NCBI RefSeq assembly: GCF_026241895.1
Contig: NZ_JAPJIV010000006.1
Location: 124,001 to 188,000, forward strand
Direction: 5' to 3'
Length of the DNA: 64,000 nucleotides
Source of the DNA: Pseudomonas sp. RIT-562
GTDB lineage: Bacteria; Pseudomonadota; Gammaproteobacteria; Pseudomonadales; Pseudomonadaceae
Shown here: one piece after another, positions 24,536 to 36,842 of the stretch
Layout: every line of letters starts with the position of its first letter
Numbering within the stretch: position 1 is the stretch's first letter
The notes under the pieces: model-generated
Seen by the model: only the letters and a program-made list of their open reading frames with translations
Told to the model about the DNA's origin: nothing
The model's database searches: none
Translations under genes and position numbers: made by a program

Positions 24536-26668
24536 TCAAGAATAACCGCCATCAGCGGTTTTTGCATGGTTTGTGGCAGCTTGCGCTCCGGCGGCCGCCA
24601 TTTGCTCCCCGCGAACAATATCTATCATGAAGCGCTGTGCCGGCAGCGGATGACCGAGCAGATATCCTTGCAGCGAGTCACACCCCAGTTGTGTCAGGAA
24701 GTCCTGCTGCACATCGGTCTCCACGCCCTCGGCGACTATCCGCAAGCCCAGCGCCTGCCCCAGCGCGACGATGGCCGAGACGATCGCGGCGTCATCGCTG
24801 TCGCGCTCCAGGTCGCGAACGAAGCCGCGGTCGATCTTCAATTCATTGGCCGGCAGGCGCTTGAGGTACATCAGGCTGGAATAACCGGTGCCGAAGTCGT
24901 CGATGGACAGGTCCACGCCCATGTCCGACAGTGCCTGCAACACCGTCATGCTCGCATCGGCGTCACTCATCGCGGTGGTTTCGGTGATTTCCAGGGTCAG
25001 GCTGTTGGCCGGCAGATGGTGAGTCGCCAAGGCCTTGGCGACGCTTTGGACCAGGCCGACATGGCAGAACTGCAGTGCCGACAGATTCACCGCGATACGC
25101 CAGTCGGTGTAACCCAGCACATACCACTCACGCATCTGTCGGCAGGCTTCGTTAAGCACCCATTCACCGATTGGAATGATCAAACCAGTCTTTTCCGCCA
25201 GCTCGATGAACTTGTCCGGCAGCAGCATGCCCTGAGTCGGATGGACCCAGCGCAACAACGCCTCGGCACCCACGGGACGGCCATTGGCGGCGTCGAACTT
25301 CGGTTGGTAGTACAAACTGAATTGCTCTTGCTCCAGTGCCGCTCGCAAGTCCTGCAACAGCTGCAGCTGCTTGCGCGCGTTGCTGTTCATCGACGCATCA
25401 AAGAAGCTGTAGCCGTTCTTGCCGCTGCCTTTGGCGTGATACATCGCGGCATCGGCGTTCATCAGCAGCTCCTGGGCCGTCGCGCCATTGCCCGGATAGA
25501 CCGCGATGCCGACGCTGGCGGAAATTTGCAGATCATGTTCGGCGACGCGGAATGCGCGCGCGATCAGGCCGACCTGACGCGCCGCCAGATTCAGTGCGTC
25601 ATCCTGTTCGGCCAGTTGCACCAGCAGTACGAACTCGTCGCCGCCAATCCGCGCCAGGGTGTCCTGGCTGCGCAGATCCACCCGCAGACGCTGGGCCACT
25701 TCGCGCAATAACTGATCGCCCATATGGTGACCGAAGGCATCATTGACCGGCTTAAAACCGTCCAGATCGATGAACATCAGCGCAAAACAGCCACCCTGCT
25801 CGCGCACCACCAGCATCGCCTGGTCAATGCGATCGGCCAGCAACACCCGGTTGGGCAGCCCGGTCAGTGGATCATGCAGGGCCAGTTGGGTGAGTTCGCG
25901 ATTGGCCTCGGTCAGTGACTGGGCCAGGTCTGCGGTCCGTGCTTCCATCCGGGCGTCGAGAATGGAGGTGAGCAGCGCGATGCTCAGCACCGCCAAGGTG
26001 GTGATCAACACCAGGTTATCGAGCCCGCTGCCGCTCAACCCGCTGGACGCCGAACCGCAGAAGCTACCGTCGGGGAAACGTGCCGCCGCCATCCCGGTGT
26101 AGTGCATGCCGACGATGGCAATACCCATGATCACCGCCGCACCCGCGCGGATCAGCGCCACGTGGGGTGTGTGCTTGCGCAGGCGGAAGGCAATCCACAG
26201 AGCCGCGCCGGAAGCGCCAACCGCGATCAATAGCGAGGCGCTGAACAACGTCGGGTCATAGTCGATACCCGGTTGCATGCGCATCGCCGCCATACCGGTG
26301 TAGTGCATGGCGCTGATGCCGCTGCCCATGGTCAGCGCACCGAACAGCAGCTGCCAGGCGGGCAATTGGGGCTGGCTGACCAGCCACAGGGCAAAGCCGC
26401 AGGACAGCACCGCGATCAGCAGTGACAACAGGGTCAGCGTGACGTCATAGCCCAGTTCCACAGGCAAGGTAAACGCGAGCATGCCGATGAAATGCATCGA
26501 CCATACGCCGACACCCATGGCAAAGGCGCCACCCGCCGTCCACAACGAAACCGCGCGGCCCTTGGCTGTGGCAATACGTTCGGTCAGGTTGAGTGCAGTG
26601 TAGGAAGCGAGAATCGCAACGAACAGGGAAATGATAACGAGCGTGGGGGAATAGCTACCAATAAGCAT
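24536..26668 (-). CDS. mucR: MHYT-GGDEF-EAL cyclic-di-GMP protein (MucR-like)
   Basis: A 710-residue inner-membrane protein. The first ~240 residues form an MHYT sensor with about seven membrane segments and the repeated motifs SMHFIGM, AMHYTGM and GMHYTGM, proposed to bind copper and sense O2, CO or NO. A GGDEF domain (intact RIGGDEF) and an EAL domain (intact AEALLRW; also ETTAMSDADA and DDFGTGYSSL) follow, so both diguanylate cyclase and phosphodiesterase activities are possible. The layout and length match P. aeruginosa MucR (PA1727), which supplies c-di-GMP for alginate and affects NO-induced dispersal. The name is assigned from architecture only. Confidence 0.85.
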   Translation of the reverse strand: MLIGSYSPTLVIISLFVAILASYTALNLTERIATAKGRAVSLWTAGGAFAMGVGVWSMHFIGMLAFTLPVELGYDVTLTLLSLLIAVLSCGFALWLVSQPQLPAWQLLFGALTMGSGISAMHYTGMAAMRMQPGIDYDPTLFSASLLIAVGASGAALWIAFRLRKHTPHVALIRAGAAVIMGIAIVGMHYTGMAAARFPDGSFCGSASSGLSGSGLDNLVLITTLAVLSIALLTSILDARMEARTADLAQSLTEANRELTQLALHDPLTGLPNRVLLADRIDQAMLVVREQGGCFALMFIDLDGFKPVNDAFGHHMGDQLLREVAQRLRVDLRSQDTLARIGGDEFVLLVQLAEQDDALNLAARQVGLIARAFRVAEHDLQISASVGIAVYPGNGATAQELLMNADAAMYHAKGSGKNGYSFFDASMNSNARKQLQLLQDLRAALEQEQFSLYYQPKFDAANGRPVGAEALLRWVHPTQGMLLPDKFIELAEKTGLIIPIGEWVLNEACRQMREWYVLGYTDWRIAVNLSALQFCHVGLVQSVAKALATHHLPANSLTLEITETTAMSDADASMTVLQALSDMGVDLSIDDFGTGYSSLMYLKRLPANELKIDRGFVRDLERDSDDAAIVSAIVALGQALGLRIVAEGVETDVQQDFLTQLGCDSLQGYLLGHPLPAQRFMIDIVRGEQMAAAGAQAATNHAKTADGGYS

Positions 26669-27010
26669 GGGACTTCTCGAAATTACCCCGTACTGCGTCC
26701 CTGCTCGGTGGCGTTGAATTCGGCGATTGTACTGATTCTCAACAAGAACGCACTGAGAAAATTAGCAAAAGGCCATCAAGGCGATGAAACGCTTGTTTGA
26801 ACATGAAAACCGGTGGCAAAGGTGGGGGTTTAGATCAACTTGTGAGTGCGGATGAACTGTGAGTGCAGATCAACCTGTGGTTGAAGATCACCTGTGGGAG
26901 CAAGGCTTGCCCGCGATGGGGGCCACAAGGCCGCCAACAGCATCGCGGGCAAGCCTTGCTCCAATAGGTTGGTGTCAAAAGATCGGTATTATTCCCAAAT
27001 GTTTTGATTG
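26669..27010. repeat. Intergenic gap with REP pair (26891-26965)
   Basis: This 342-base gap between mucR and opmB contains an inverted REP pair: CCTGTGGGAGCAAGGCTTGC at 26891 and the complement ending CAAGCCTTGCTCC near 26963. Just before it GTGAGTGCGGATGAACTGTG and close variants recur (about 26840-26885). The part near 26669-26800 should hold the mucR promoter. No gene is seen. Confidence 0.75.
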
Positions 27011-28492
27011 TTACCGGGCCGCGTTTTGTTCCAGCTGCCCATCCCACCCGCCGCCCAGCGCTGCAATCAGCTGCACGCTGGCGATCAAGCGGCTTTGCAT
27101 CAGGCTGAGCATGTTGCGTTCGTTGTTCAGTGCCGTCGCCTGAACCACTACCACATCGAGATAGGCAATCAGCCCCGCCTTGTACTGATTCTGGATCAGG
27201 CGCAAGGATTCGCGGGCGGCGTCCAGTGCCTGCTGGCGAACTTCGGACTCGTTCTCCAGCACCTTCAATTGCACCAGGTAGTCCTCCACCTCACGGAACC
27301 CGTCGAGTACCGTCTGGCGATATTTGGCCACGGTTTCGTCGTAGGCGGCTTCGCTGCGGTCCACTTCCGCCGAGCGTTGGCCGCCATCGAACAGGGTCAT
27401 GGCCAACTGTGGTCCCACCGACCAGAAGCGATTTGGCACGCTGAACCAGTTCGACGACGTGCTGCTGCTGTAGCCGCCATTGAGGCTGAGCGTCAGGTCC
27501 GGGTAATACGCCGCCTTGGCCACGCCGATGTTGGCGTTCGCCGCCATCACCGAGCGCTCCGCCGACGCAATGTCCGGCCGCCGTTCCAGCAGCTGCGAAG
27601 GCAGGTTCAGCGGTACCTCGGGCAGAGTCGGTATGTCCTGGGACTCGGCCAGGTTGAACTGCGCCGGGGGCAGACCGATCAGCACCGCGATGGCATGTTC
27701 AAACTGCGCACGCTGCCAGATCAGGTCGACCATGTCGGCCTGGGTGCTTTTGAGCTGGGTTTGCGCCTGGGCCACCGCGTCCTTGCCGGACACTCCGGCG
27801 CGGTACTGGTTTTGCGTCATCTTCAGCGAGCGCTCGTAGGCCGCGACTGTCGCTTCCAGCAAACGTTTCTGTTCGTCGATGACGCGCAGCTGCAGATAGT
27901 TCTGCACCAGCTCCGACTGCTGGCTCAGGCGCATGGCCGCCAGGTCGGCATAACTCGCCTGGGCGTTTGCGGTATCCGCTTCCAGGCCGCGCCGCAACTT
28001 GCCCCAGACGTCCGCTTCCCAACTCACGCCGGCCTGCGCCGTATAGGTGTCGCGGATACCGCTGGAGGAACTGCTCAGGCTGGAACTGCTGCTCCCGGTA
28101 CCTTGGCTCGAGCGATTCTTGCCCACGGTCAGGTCCACCGTCGGAAAGAATGCGCCACGGGCGCTGCGCACCAGGGCCTGGGCCTGGCGATATTGAGCTT
28201 CAGACTGGGCGACGGTCTGGTTGGCGCTGTTGAGCTGGTCGATCAAGCCGTTGAGCTGCTGATCGCCATACAACTCCCACCAGGCCCCGCGTGCGAGGGA
28301 ATCGCTGGGGTTGGCCTGCCGCCAGCCGGCTGCTTCCTTGTACTGCACAGGGGCAACCGCCTGCGGGCGCTGGTAATCCGGTCCGATGGCGCAGGCACTG
28401 AGCAAGGACACGCACAGTACCAGGCTCAGCAGGCGCGAGCCGCGGGCCGGGATCAAGGGCGCGGCCCGGGTGAAAAGCGAACGGTCAGTCAT
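27011..28492 (-). CDS. opmB: Outer-membrane efflux lipoprotein OpmB
   Basis: A TolC/OprM-family outer-membrane channel of 493 residues. A lipoprotein signal with lipobox LLSAC (Cys at about residue 34) is followed by AIGPDYQRP, the usual mature start of OprM/NodT proteins. Two outer-membrane efflux repeats follow; VSWEADVWGKLRRGLEA and SLNGGYSSS are family landmarks. It is the last gene of the mux operon and its start overlaps the muxC stop by four bases. It forms the exit duct for the two RND pumps encoded upstream. Confidence 0.92.
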   Translation of the reverse strand: MTDRSLFTRAAPLIPARGSRLLSLVLCVSLLSACAIGPDYQRPQAVAPVQYKEAAGWRQANPSDSLARGAWWELYGDQQLNGLIDQLNSANQTVAQSEAQYRQAQALVRSARGAFFPTVDLTVGKNRSSQGTGSSSSSLSSSSSGIRDTYTAQAGVSWEADVWGKLRRGLEADTANAQASYADLAAMRLSQQSELVQNYLQLRVIDEQKRLLEATVAAYERSLKMTQNQYRAGVSGKDAVAQAQTQLKSTQADMVDLIWQRAQFEHAIAVLIGLPPAQFNLAESQDIPTLPEVPLNLPSQLLERRPDIASAERSVMAANANIGVAKAAYYPDLTLSLNGGYSSSTSSNWFSVPNRFWSVGPQLAMTLFDGGQRSAEVDRSEAAYDETVAKYRQTVLDGFREVEDYLVQLKVLENESEVRQQALDAARESLRLIQNQYKAGLIAYLDVVVVQATALNNERNMLSLMQSRLIASVQLIAALGGGWDGQLEQNAAR

Positions 28493-31400
28493 AGCGGAGT
28501 TTCCAGAGCAGCATCGGTACGCACCCCACGCCAGTGGTTGAAGCGATGGCGCAGTTTGTCGAGATAGAGGTAGACCACCGGGGTGGTGTAGAGGGTCAGC
28601 ACCTGGCTGAAGATCAGCCCGCCGATAATCGTCAGGCCCAAAGGCTGGCGCATTTCCGCCCCTTCAGCGCGACTGAGCAGCAAAGGCAAGGCCCCGAGAA
28701 TGGCTGCCAGGGTGGTCATCAGGATCGGCCGCAGCCGCTGCAGGCAGGCACTGCGAATCGATTCCAGCGGCGCCAGGCCCTGATGGCGTTCGAGCTGCAA
28801 GGCCAGGTCGATCATCAGGATGGCGTTTTTCTTCACCACACCAATCAGCAGGAACAGCCCCAGCAGCGAAATCAGGCTGAATTCACCGCCCAGCGCATAG
28901 ATCGACAGCAAGGCGCCGACGCCTGCAGACGGCAGGGTCGAGAGAATCGTCAGCGGATGGATGTAGCTCTCGTACAGCACGCCCAGCACCAGGTACACCG
29001 CGACCAGCGCGCCAAGGATCATCCACGGCTGGCTTTTCTGTGTGGCGGCAAACGCATCAGCGGTGCCCGCGACCTTGACGATCACGTCTTCCGGCATACC
29101 CAGTCGCGCAATCGCCCGCTCAATGGCAGCGGTGCCCTGCTCCACCGTGACCCCTTCGGCCATGTCGAAGGAAATACTCTCGGAAGCGAACTGGCCCTCG
29201 TGGCTGACCCGGTCGTCTTCCAGGCTATTTTCGTAATGGGCAATGGTCGACAGCGGAATCCGTGCGCCATCAGCGGTGATCACCTGCACCTGCTTGAGGG
29301 TAATCGGGTCCTGGGCGTATTTCGGATTGACCTCCATCACCACCTGATACTGGTTCAGGCTGTCATAGATGGTCGAGATCTGCCGTTGGCTGTAGGCATT
29401 GTTGAGCACCGAAGTGACCATGTTCATGTCGACGCCCAGGCGCTTGGCCTGATCGCGGTCGACAATCAAGGTGACCTGCTGGGCGCCGCGGCCTTCCCGG
29501 GCGTCGATCGCCGTCAGCTCCGGCAAGGCCTTGAGTGCGGTCACGACTTTCGGGTACCACTGGCGCAATGAGCCAAGGTCGGCGCTCTGCAGGATGTAGG
29601 AATACTGCGAGGTGGTCTGCTCACGCCCGCCGCCGAACTGCAGGTCCTGGTCGGCCATAAGCATCAATTGCGCTCCGGCAACCTTGGGCATTTCCTTGCG
29701 CAGGCGCTCGATGACCTTCTGCGCGGAAATGTTGCGCTCCTGGATCGGTTTCAGGCGCACTAGCATGAAGGCGTTGTTGGTGCCGTTGCTGCCACCGATG
29801 AAGCCGGCGACGCTCTCGACGGCCGCGTCTTTCAACACCGCACGGCGAAAAATCTCCATTTTGGGCTGCATCACGGTAAACGACAGACCGTCATCACCGC
29901 GCACGAAACCGATCAGTTGCCCGGTATCCTGCTGCGGCATAAATGTCTTAGGAACAACAACATAGAGCGCAACATTAACGCCAATTGTCACGAAGAGACT
30001 GAGCAATGTCAGACGCCGGTGACGCAGTACCCAGTCGAGGCTGGTGGCGTATTTGGCCACCATCCAGTCGTTGGTCCGGCGGCTTACGCGCTGCAGGCGG
30101 TTCTCCTGGCCCGGCGTATGCGGCTTGAGCCAGCGGGCGCAAAGCATCGGCGTGAGGGTCAGCGAAACCACCAGCGAGACGACGATGGACGCCGCCAAAG
30201 TGATCGAAAACTCGCGAAACAGGCTCTCGATGATCCCGCCCATGAACAGGATCGACAGGAACACCGCCACCAGCGAGACGTTCATCGACAGCAGGGTGAA
30301 ACCGACCTCCTCGGCTCCAAGGTAAGCGGCCTTCATCGGCGGTACGCCCTCGTCGATGTGCCGGGAAATGTTCTCCAGCACCACGATGGCGTCGTCCACC
30401 ACCAACCCGGTCGCCAGGATCAGCGCCATCAGCGATAAGTTGTTCAGGGAGAAGCCGTAGAGGTACATCACGGCAAAAGTGCCAACCAGTGACACCGGGA
30501 CCGCGAGGGTCGGAATCAGCGAGGCGCGGAAATTGCCCAGAAACAGGAACACCACCAGGATCACCAGCGCCACGGCGATCAGCAGGGTCATTTCCGCTTC
30601 GTGCAACGTGGCCTTGATCACCGGCGAACGGTCCATCGCCAGGTTCAGCTTGACGCTCGCCGGGAGCACGGCCTGTAACGCCGGCAGCTGGGCCTTGATC
30701 TCGTTGACGGTCTCGATGATGTTGGCACCGGCCTGGCGGTTGATCACCAGCAGAACCGCCGCGTCGTCATTGAAGAAGCCGCTGTTGTAGCGGTCTTCGA
30801 CGCCGTCGCTGACCTTGGCCACATCCTTGAGGCGCAATGCGGCGCCGTCGGCGTAATGAATGATCAGCGATTCATAGTCCTTGGCCTTTTCCAGCTGGTC
30901 GTTGGCCTGCACCTGCCACAGGCGCTCGCCGTCTTCCACCGAGCCTTTGGGCCGGCGCACGTTGGCATTGGCGATGGCCGTACGCACGTCATCGAGTGCC
31001 ACGCCGTACTGGTTCAGCGCCTGCGGCTCAAGTTCGATGCGCACTGCCGGCAAGGAACTGCCGCCGATCTGCACTTCGCCGACGCCCTGCACCTGGGACA
31101 GGCTCTGGGACAGGATGGTCGAGGCCAGGTCGTATAGCTGGCCCTTCTCCAGCACATCGGAGGTCAGGGACAGCACCATGATAGGCGCTTGGGACGGATT
31201 GACCTTCTTGTAGGTCGGCATACTGCGCATGCCGCTGGGCAGCAGGTTGCGCGAAGCGTTGATCGCCGCCTGCACCTCCCGCGCCGCGCCGTTGATATCA
31301 CGATCGAGGTCAAATTGCAGGATCACCCGGGTCGAGCCCTGGCTGGAGCGACTGCTCATGGTGTTGACCCCGGCAATCGCGCCGAACGAGCGCTCCAGCG

Positions 31401-31596
31401 GGGTAGCCACGGTCGAAGCCATGACCTCGGGGCTGGCGCCCGGCAGGCTGGCCTGGACCACGATCACCGGGAAATCCATTTGCGGCAGCGGCGACACCGG
31501 CAACAGGCCGAAGCTCACGCCGCCCAGCAACATGATCGCCAGGCTCAGCAGCATGGTGGCGACCGGCCGCTTGATGAAAGGTCCGGACAGGTTCAT
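28489..31596 (-). CDS. muxC: RND multidrug efflux permease MuxC (MdtC type)
   Basis: An inner-membrane proton/drug antiporter of 1035 residues. The N-terminus [20 protein letters not shown] is the typical first membrane helix; [11 protein letters not shown] follows. The proton-relay Asp pair is in [19 protein letters not shown] in helix 4. The sequence matches the MdtC/MuxC half of hetero-trimeric pumps. It overlaps muxB upstream and opmB downstream by four bases each (ATGA), so all four genes are translationally coupled. MuxABC-OpmB of P. aeruginosa exports several antibiotics (for example aztreonam, macrolides, novobiocin). Confidence 0.94.
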   Translation of the reverse strand: MNLSGPFIKRPVATMLLSLAIMLLGGVSFGLLPVSPLPQMDFPVIVVQASLPGASPEVMASTVATPLERSFGAIAGVNTMSSRSSQGSTRVILQFDLDRDINGAAREVQAAINASRNLLPSGMRSMPTYKKVNPSQAPIMVLSLTSDVLEKGQLYDLASTILSQSLSQVQGVGEVQIGGSSLPAVRIELEPQALNQYGVALDDVRTAIANANVRRPKGSVEDGERLWQVQANDQLEKAKDYESLIIHYADGAALRLKDVAKVSDGVEDRYNSGFFNDDAAVLLVINRQAGANIIETVNEIKAQLPALQAVLPASVKLNLAMDRSPVIKATLHEAEMTLLIAVALVILVVFLFLGNFRASLIPTLAVPVSLVGTFAVMYLYGFSLNNLSLMALILATGLVVDDAIVVLENISRHIDEGVPPMKAAYLGAEEVGFTLLSMNVSLVAVFLSILFMGGIIESLFREFSITLAASIVVSLVVSLTLTPMLCARWLKPHTPGQENRLQRVSRRTNDWMVAKYATSLDWVLRHRRLTLLSLFVTIGVNVALYVVVPKTFMPQQDTGQLIGFVRGDDGLSFTVMQPKMEIFRRAVLKDAAVESVAGFIGGSNGTNNAFMLVRLKPIQERNISAQKVIERLRKEMPKVAGAQLMLMADQDLQFGGGREQTTSQYSYILQSADLGSLRQWYPKVVTALKALPELTAIDAREGRGAQQVTLIVDRDQAKRLGVDMNMVTSVLNNAYSQRQISTIYDSLNQYQVVMEVNPKYAQDPITLKQVQVITADGARIPLSTIAHYENSLEDDRVSHEGQFASESISFDMAEGVTVEQGTAAIERAIARLGMPEDVIVKVAGTADAFAATQKSQPWMILGALVAVYLVLGVLYESYIHPLTILSTLPSAGVGALLSIYALGGEFSLISLLGLFLLIGVVKKNAILMIDLALQLERHQGLAPLESIRSACLQRLRPILMTTLAAILGALPLLLSRAEGAEMRQPLGLTIIGGLIFSQVLTLYTTPVVYLYLDKLRHRFNHWRGVRTDAALETPL

Positions 31597-34500
31597 GGCT
31601 GCTCTACCACTTCCACAGGCTCGGATTTATGACCCCAGCGCCGGCCCAGGCGATCGAAATAGAGGTAGATGACCGGTGTGGTAAACAGGGTCAGGACCTG
31701 GCTCACCAACAACCCGCCGACCATTACCAGACCCAGGGGTTGACGCAGTTCCGCGCCGGAGCCGGTGGCCAGCATCAGCGGCACCGCACCGAACAAGGCA
31801 GCCAGGGTGGTCATCAGGATTGGCCTGAACCGCAGCAACGCCGCCTGATAGATCGCCGTTTCCGGGTCGAGCCCCTGATTGCGTTCGGCGTCCAGGGCGA
31901 AGTCGATCATCATGATCGCGTTCTTCTTGACGATACCGATCAACAAAATGATGCCGATGATCGCGATCATGCCCAGGTCATTGCCACTCAACAGCAGCGC
32001 CAACAAGGCGCCGACCGCCGCCGAGGGCAAGGTCGAGAGGATGGTGATGGGGTGGATGTAGCTCTCGTAGAGCACACCCAGGACAATGTACATGGTCACC
32101 ACCGCCGCCAGGATCAACAGCAAAGTGCTCGACAGCGACGCCTGGAAGGCTTCTGCCGCGCCCTGGAACTGGGTCTGCACTCCCAGAGGCATGCCGATGT
32201 CCTGCTGCACCTGTTCGATGATGTCCACCGCATGCCCCAGCGCCACGCCGGGCGCCAGGTTGAACGACATCATTACTGCCGGGAACTGGCCGATATGAGT
32301 AATCGCCAGTTGCGCCTGGCGTTGTTCGATGTGGGCCAGGCTGGACAGGCGCACCTGCCCGCCATCGGTGGTCTTGACGTGAATCTGATTCAGCGCATCC
32401 GGGCCGATTTTCTCGCCGGACTGTGCCTGCAGGACCACGCGATACTGGCTGGCCTGGGTATAAATGGTCGAGATCTGTCGTTGGCCGAACGCGTCATACA
32501 GGGCATCGGTGATGTTCGACACCGAAACGCCGACCCGGGACGCCGCATCGCGGTCGATCACCAGGTACACCTGCAGGCCTTTGTCCTGCAAGTCACTGGC
32601 CACATCCGTCAGCTCGGGCCGCTGGGCCAGGGCCTCGACCAGGCGGCCGCTCCACAGGCTGAGCAACTCCGAATCCGGGGACGACATGCTGAACTGGTAC
32701 TGGGTGCGGCTGACCCGATCCTCAATGGTCAGGTCCTGCACCGGTTGCATGAACAGCCGGATACCTACCAGTTTGTCCACTTCCGGTTGCAGGCGGGCGA
32801 TGATTTCGCTGGCACTCAGGTCCCGAGCGCTGTGGGGCTTGAGGTTGATCAGCAGGCGCCCGCTGTTGAGCGTCGAGTTGTCGCCGTCGACGCCAATGTA
32901 GGACGACAGGCTTTCGACCGCTGGATCGGCGAGGATAATTTTCGCCAGATCCTGCTGGCGCTGGCTCATTGCCGCAAAGGAAATCGACTGCGGGGCTTCG
33001 GAGATGCCCTGGATCACCCCGGTATCCTGCACCGGGAAAAAGCCCTTGGGCACGATCAGGTAGAGAAACACGGTCAGCGCCAGCGTGCCGATTGCCACCA
33101 GCAACGTCAGCGGCTGATGCTTGAGCACCCACTGCAACTTGCGCCCATAAGCGGCAATCATCCAGTCGATGGTCGCGCCACTGGCTCGATAGAAACGACC
33201 CTGTTGTTTTTCCTCGGGCTCGCGCTTGAGCAGGCGGGCGCACATCATCGGGGTCAGGGTCAGCGAGACCACCAGGGAAATCAGGATGGCCACCGCCAGG
33301 GTGATGGCAAATTCGCGGAACAGGCGCCCCACTACGTCGGCCATGAACAGCAACGGGATCAATACGGCGATCAGCGACAGCGTCAGGGAAATCAGGGTGA
33401 AGCCAATCTGCTTGGCGCCCTTGAGCGCCGCATTCAGCGGGGTCTCGCCTTCCTCGATGTAGCGGGAGATGTTCTCCAGCATGACGATCGCATCGTCCAC
33501 GACAAAACCGGTGGCGATGGTCAGTGCCATCAACGTCAGGTTGTTCACCGAGAACCCGGCGAGGTACATCACGCCAAAGGTGCCGATCAACGACAGCGGC
33601 ACGGCCACCGAGGGGATGATCGTGGCGCTGGCGCGGCGCAGGAACAGGAAAGTCACCATCACCACCAGGGCAATGGCGATCAGCAGTTCGTGTTGCACGT
33701 CCGTGACCGAGGCGCGGATGGTCTGGGTGCGGTCGGTGAGGACGGTGACGTCGAGGCCGGCCGGCAAGTTGTCGGTGATGCTCGGCAGCAGCGCCTTGAT
33801 CCGGTCCACCACTTCGATGACGTTGGCCCCGGGCTGGCGCTGGATATTGAGCAGCACCGCCTGGTTTTCATTGGCCCACGCGGCCAATCGTTCGTTCTCC
33901 GCACCGTCGACGATCTCCGCCACGTCCTTGAGCCGCAACGGCGCGCCGTTGGCGTACGCGAGAATCAGGTTGGCGTAGTCCGCCGGAGAGGTCAGCTGGT
34001 CGTTGGCATCGAGCATCGACACCCGGGTCGGGCCGTCGAAGTTGCCTTTGGGCTGGTTGACGTTGGACGCGCCGATCAGGGTGCGAACATCGGCAAGGTT
34101 CAGGCCGTTGGCCGCCAGGGCCTCCGGATTGACCTTGATCCGCACGGCCTGGCGCTGGCCACCGGCAATGCTGACCATGCCGACTCCGCTGATCTGCGCG
34201 ATTTTCTGCGCCATGCGCGTATCGACCAGGTCATTAAGCTTGGGCAGCAGCATGGTCTTGGAGGTAATCGCCAGTGTCAGGACCGGGGTGTCCGCCGGGT
34301 TGACCTTGTTGTACACCGGCGGTGCCGGCAGATCGTTGGGCAACAGGTTGGTCGCCGCGTTGATCGCGGCCTGGACCTGCTGTTCGGCGACGTCCATGTT
34401 GATGTCGAGGCTGAAGCGCAAGGTCAGTACCGATGCGCCGCCGGAGCTGGTCGAAGCCATCTGGGTCAGGCCGGGCATCTGCCCGAACTGGCGTTCCAGC

Positions 34501-34697
34501 GGTGCGGTCACGGCACTGGTCATGACATCCGGGCTCGCCCCTGGGTACAGCGTCATGACGCGGATGGTCGGATAATCAACCTGCGGAAGTGCCGACACCG
34601 GCAGCAAACGATAGGCGATGATGCCGGCCAGGATAATGGCCAGCATGCTCAGCGTGGTGGCTACCGGGCGGAGTATAAACAGCCGCGAGATGTTCAT
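31593..34697 (-). CDS. muxB: RND multidrug efflux permease MuxB (MdtB type)
   Basis: The second RND permease, 1034 residues, starting with [20 protein letters not shown] and [11 protein letters not shown]. The helix-4 Asp pair is in [18 protein letters not shown], and the porter-domain stretch [15 protein letters not shown] is typical for MdtB/MuxB. Two different permeases in one operon is the hallmark of the MdtABC/MuxABC type, where B and C assemble as a B2C trimer. Four-base overlaps link it to muxA and muxC. A very long open frame on the opposite strand is a codon-usage shadow. Confidence 0.94.
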   Translation of the reverse strand: MNISRLFILRPVATTLSMLAIILAGIIAYRLLPVSALPQVDYPTIRVMTLYPGASPDVMTSAVTAPLERQFGQMPGLTQMASTSSGGASVLTLRFSLDINMDVAEQQVQAAINAATNLLPNDLPAPPVYNKVNPADTPVLTLAITSKTMLLPKLNDLVDTRMAQKIAQISGVGMVSIAGGQRQAVRIKVNPEALAANGLNLADVRTLIGASNVNQPKGNFDGPTRVSMLDANDQLTSPADYANLILAYANGAPLRLKDVAEIVDGAENERLAAWANENQAVLLNIQRQPGANVIEVVDRIKALLPSITDNLPAGLDVTVLTDRTQTIRASVTDVQHELLIAIALVVMVTFLFLRRASATIIPSVAVPLSLIGTFGVMYLAGFSVNNLTLMALTIATGFVVDDAIVMLENISRYIEEGETPLNAALKGAKQIGFTLISLTLSLIAVLIPLLFMADVVGRLFREFAITLAVAILISLVVSLTLTPMMCARLLKREPEEKQQGRFYRASGATIDWMIAAYGRKLQWVLKHQPLTLLVAIGTLALTVFLYLIVPKGFFPVQDTGVIQGISEAPQSISFAAMSQRQQDLAKIILADPAVESLSSYIGVDGDNSTLNSGRLLINLKPHSARDLSASEIIARLQPEVDKLVGIRLFMQPVQDLTIEDRVSRTQYQFSMSSPDSELLSLWSGRLVEALAQRPELTDVASDLQDKGLQVYLVIDRDAASRVGVSVSNITDALYDAFGQRQISTIYTQASQYRVVLQAQSGEKIGPDALNQIHVKTTDGGQVRLSSLAHIEQRQAQLAITHIGQFPAVMMSFNLAPGVALGHAVDIIEQVQQDIGMPLGVQTQFQGAAEAFQASLSSTLLLILAAVVTMYIVLGVLYESYIHPITILSTLPSAAVGALLALLLSGNDLGMIAIIGIILLIGIVKKNAIMMIDFALDAERNQGLDPETAIYQAALLRFRPILMTTLAALFGAVPLMLATGSGAELRQPLGLVMVGGLLVSQVLTLFTTPVIYLYFDRLGRRWGHKSEPVEVVEQP

Positions 34698-36004
34698 GCG
34701 CCGCCCTTTTTCGCCTTGTCGGTCGCCGTCGCATCAGGCGCCGTGGCCGCCGACTTGCCCTGCAGGTGTTCGGTTGGCGTGGTCGGCACGTCCTTGCTGT
34801 CATTGACCACTTCCACTTCGCTGCCTTCCTTGAGGCGGTCGGTGCCCTCCAGCACCACGCGATCGCCGGCCACCAGGCCTTCGGTGATCACGGTGTTGTC
34901 ACCGTCACTGGCACCGACTTTGAGCTGACGAATGGTGACCTTCTTGTCGCCATCCAGCGCATAGACGAAGGTGCCGTTGGTGCCGAACTGAATCGCCGCC
35001 GAAGGGGCCAGCACCACGTTTTTCAGGGTGTCGGCGAGCAGGTGGACGTTGACGAACTGGTTGGGAAACAGCGACTGATCGCGGTTGTCGTAGCGGGCCT
35101 TGAATTTCAGGGTCCCGGTGGTCACGTCAATCTGGTTGTCCAGGCTCTGCAGCACGCCGGTCGCCTGCAACTTCGTATCGCCCCGGTCCCAGGCTTCGGC
35201 AGGTAGCTTGGCCCCCGAACGATAACGCTCCAGTACCACGCTCAGGTTGTTCTCCGGCAAGGTGAAAGCGACGCTGATCGGTTGGGTCTGGGTGATGATG
35301 GCCAAGGCCGTGGTGTCATTGGCGGCCACCAGGTTGCCGACATCCAGTTGGCGCAGGCCCACACGGCCGGCAATCGGTGCGCGAATTTTGGTGAATTCGA
35401 GATTGAGCTTGGCGTCGTTGACCGCTGCCTGATTGGTCTTGACCGTGCCCTGATACTGGCCGACCAGCGCTTCGGCGGTGTCCAGGGTCTGCTTGGCGAT
35501 GCTGTCCTCGCGGTACAGGCCACGGTAGCGCTCGACATCCACCTGGGCGTTCTTCAACTGCGCCTGGTTTTGCAACAGGGTGCCTTCGGCTTGCAGCAAG
35601 GCGTTCTGGTAAGGACGTGGGTCGATCTCCGCCAGGAGGTCACCGGCCTTGACCATCTGCCCTTCCTCGAAGGAAATCTTCACCAGTTCCCCGCCCACCC
35701 GGCTGCGCACATTGATGGTATTTAGCGCGGTAACGGTGCCCAGCGCCTTGTAGTACAGCGGGAAATCACCCTGCACTGCCGGTGCCACGCGCACCGGAAT
35801 CGGCCCGGTCGCTCCGCCAAACCCCGGACGCATGCCCCCGGCCTTGCCAGTGCGCCCGGCCACGGCTTTTTGCCCAGCGGGGTCGTTCTGGTCGCCTGCG
35901 GGCCAGAATTTCCAGCAAACGCCGGCGACGACCAACAGGACTAGCAGGCCGAACAGCCAGCGACGGGGACTACGGGAGGAGGATTGCATTGAATGATCAA
36001 CCAT
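34694..36004 (-). CDS. muxA: RND periplasmic adaptor MuxA (MdtA type)
   Basis: A membrane-fusion protein of 436 residues that links the RND pumps to OpmB. An N-terminal signal-anchor ([19 protein letters not shown]) is followed by a barrel-sandwich half-motif ([20 protein letters not shown]), an alpha-hairpin and the second half [20 protein letters not shown], then the beta-barrel. The C-terminal 25 residues are Ala/Thr/Lys-rich. ATG at 36004 is used; ATG at 35989 is possible, and neither has a clear ribosome-binding site. It heads the muxA-muxB-muxC-opmB operon. No regulator gene is adjacent in the window. Confidence 0.92.
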   Translation of the reverse strand: MVDHSMQSSSRSPRRWLFGLLVLLVVAGVCWKFWPAGDQNDPAGQKAVAGRTGKAGGMRPGFGGATGPIPVRVAPAVQGDFPLYYKALGTVTALNTINVRSRVGGELVKISFEEGQMVKAGDLLAEIDPRPYQNALLQAEGTLLQNQAQLKNAQVDVERYRGLYREDSIAKQTLDTAEALVGQYQGTVKTNQAAVNDAKLNLEFTKIRAPIAGRVGLRQLDVGNLVAANDTTALAIITQTQPISVAFTLPENNLSVVLERYRSGAKLPAEAWDRGDTKLQATGVLQSLDNQIDVTTGTLKFKARYDNRDQSLFPNQFVNVHLLADTLKNVVLAPSAAIQFGTNGTFVYALDGDKKVTIRQLKVGASDGDNTVITEGLVAGDRVVLEGTDRLKEGSEVEVVNDSKDVPTTPTEHLQGKSAATAPDATATDKAKKGGA

Positions 36005-36137
36005 TGGGCGCGTGGGCTTCTTCTACGGGAGGCTGAACGATAAGCACTGGCGGGCATTAAGCAAAGCGGCTTTACCGGCAATTTACTTTCGGCTTACGTA
36101 ACAGGATGTTTGTCCAAGATACTGATACACAAATGAA

Positions 36138-36163
36138 AACGGCCTGGACAGGGCCAGGCCGTT
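36138..36163 (-). terminator. Terminator of tpx
   Basis: AACGGCCTGG and CCAGGCCGTT form a 10-bp stem with a six-base loop, followed on the minus strand by TTTC. It lies about 20 bases after the tpx stop. Confidence 0.7.
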
Positions 36164-36182
36164 AACAATTGTAAGCGTTAAC

Positions 36183-36683
36183 TTATTTCAGAACAGCAAG
36201 AGCCGCTTCGTAATTTGGTTCTTCAGCGATTTCCTTGACCAGTTCGCTGTGCAGCACGTTGTCGTTTTCGTCCAGTACCACGACTGCGCGGGCAGTCAGG
36301 CCTTTGAGTGGACCATCGGCAATGGCTACGCCGTAGTTCTCGATGAACTCGGCACCGCGCAGGGTCGACAGGTTCTGTACGTTTTCCAGGCCTTCGGCTC
36401 CGCAGAAGCGCGCCTGGGCGAACGGCAGGTCGGCGGAGATGCACAGCACCACGGTGTTGGCCACGTCGTTGGCCTGGGCGTTGAACTTGCGCACGGAGGT
36501 GGCGCAGGTCGGGGTGTCGACGCTAGGGAAGATGTTCAGCACTTTGCGCTTGCCGGCGAAGCTTGCCAGGGTTACGTCGGACAGATTGCCGGCAACCAGG
36601 GAAAAGGCTGGCGCCTTGGAACCGGCTTGTGGCAGTTGGCCGTTGACTTGAACAGGGGTGCCTTTGAGAGTGACTTGAGCCAT
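36183..36683 (-). CDS. tpx: Thiol peroxidase Tpx
   Basis: A 2-Cys peroxiredoxin of 166 residues that reduces hydroperoxides using thioredoxin. The peroxidatic Cys is in [19 protein letters not shown] at about residue 60 and the resolving Cys in [11 protein letters not shown] at about residue 94, as in E. coli Tpx. The ATG at 36683 is chosen because AAGGACTCC precedes it; longer in-frame extensions to 36773 lack this and look non-family. It is a single-gene unit with a terminator after it; promoter elements were not identified. Confidence 0.96.
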   Translation of the reverse strand: MAQVTLKGTPVQVNGQLPQAGSKAPAFSLVAGNLSDVTLASFAGKRKVLNIFPSVDTPTCATSVRKFNAQANDVANTVVLCISADLPFAQARFCGAEGLENVQNLSTLRGAEFIENYGVAIADGPLKGLTARAVVVLDENDNVLHSELVKEIAEEPNYEAALAVLK

Positions 36684-36842
36684 GAACGGAGTCCTTCTGA
36701 ACGTTGGTTTGGAGAATTTTGAAGAGGCAGAAGTTAACCACGAAATGGGCTGGCGACCTATGCCCGGATACAAAATGTGGTGTATCCGTTGTTACTCGTA
36801 ATCGTGACCTGTATCGCCTGCAGAAGCTGCGCGGGGGGCTGT

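Noticed and set aside
31629..34928. A 1099-codon open frame antisense to muxB
   Set aside because: Low-complexity His/Gln/Gly/Arg-rich translation typical of antisense shadow frames; muxB is clearly the real gene.
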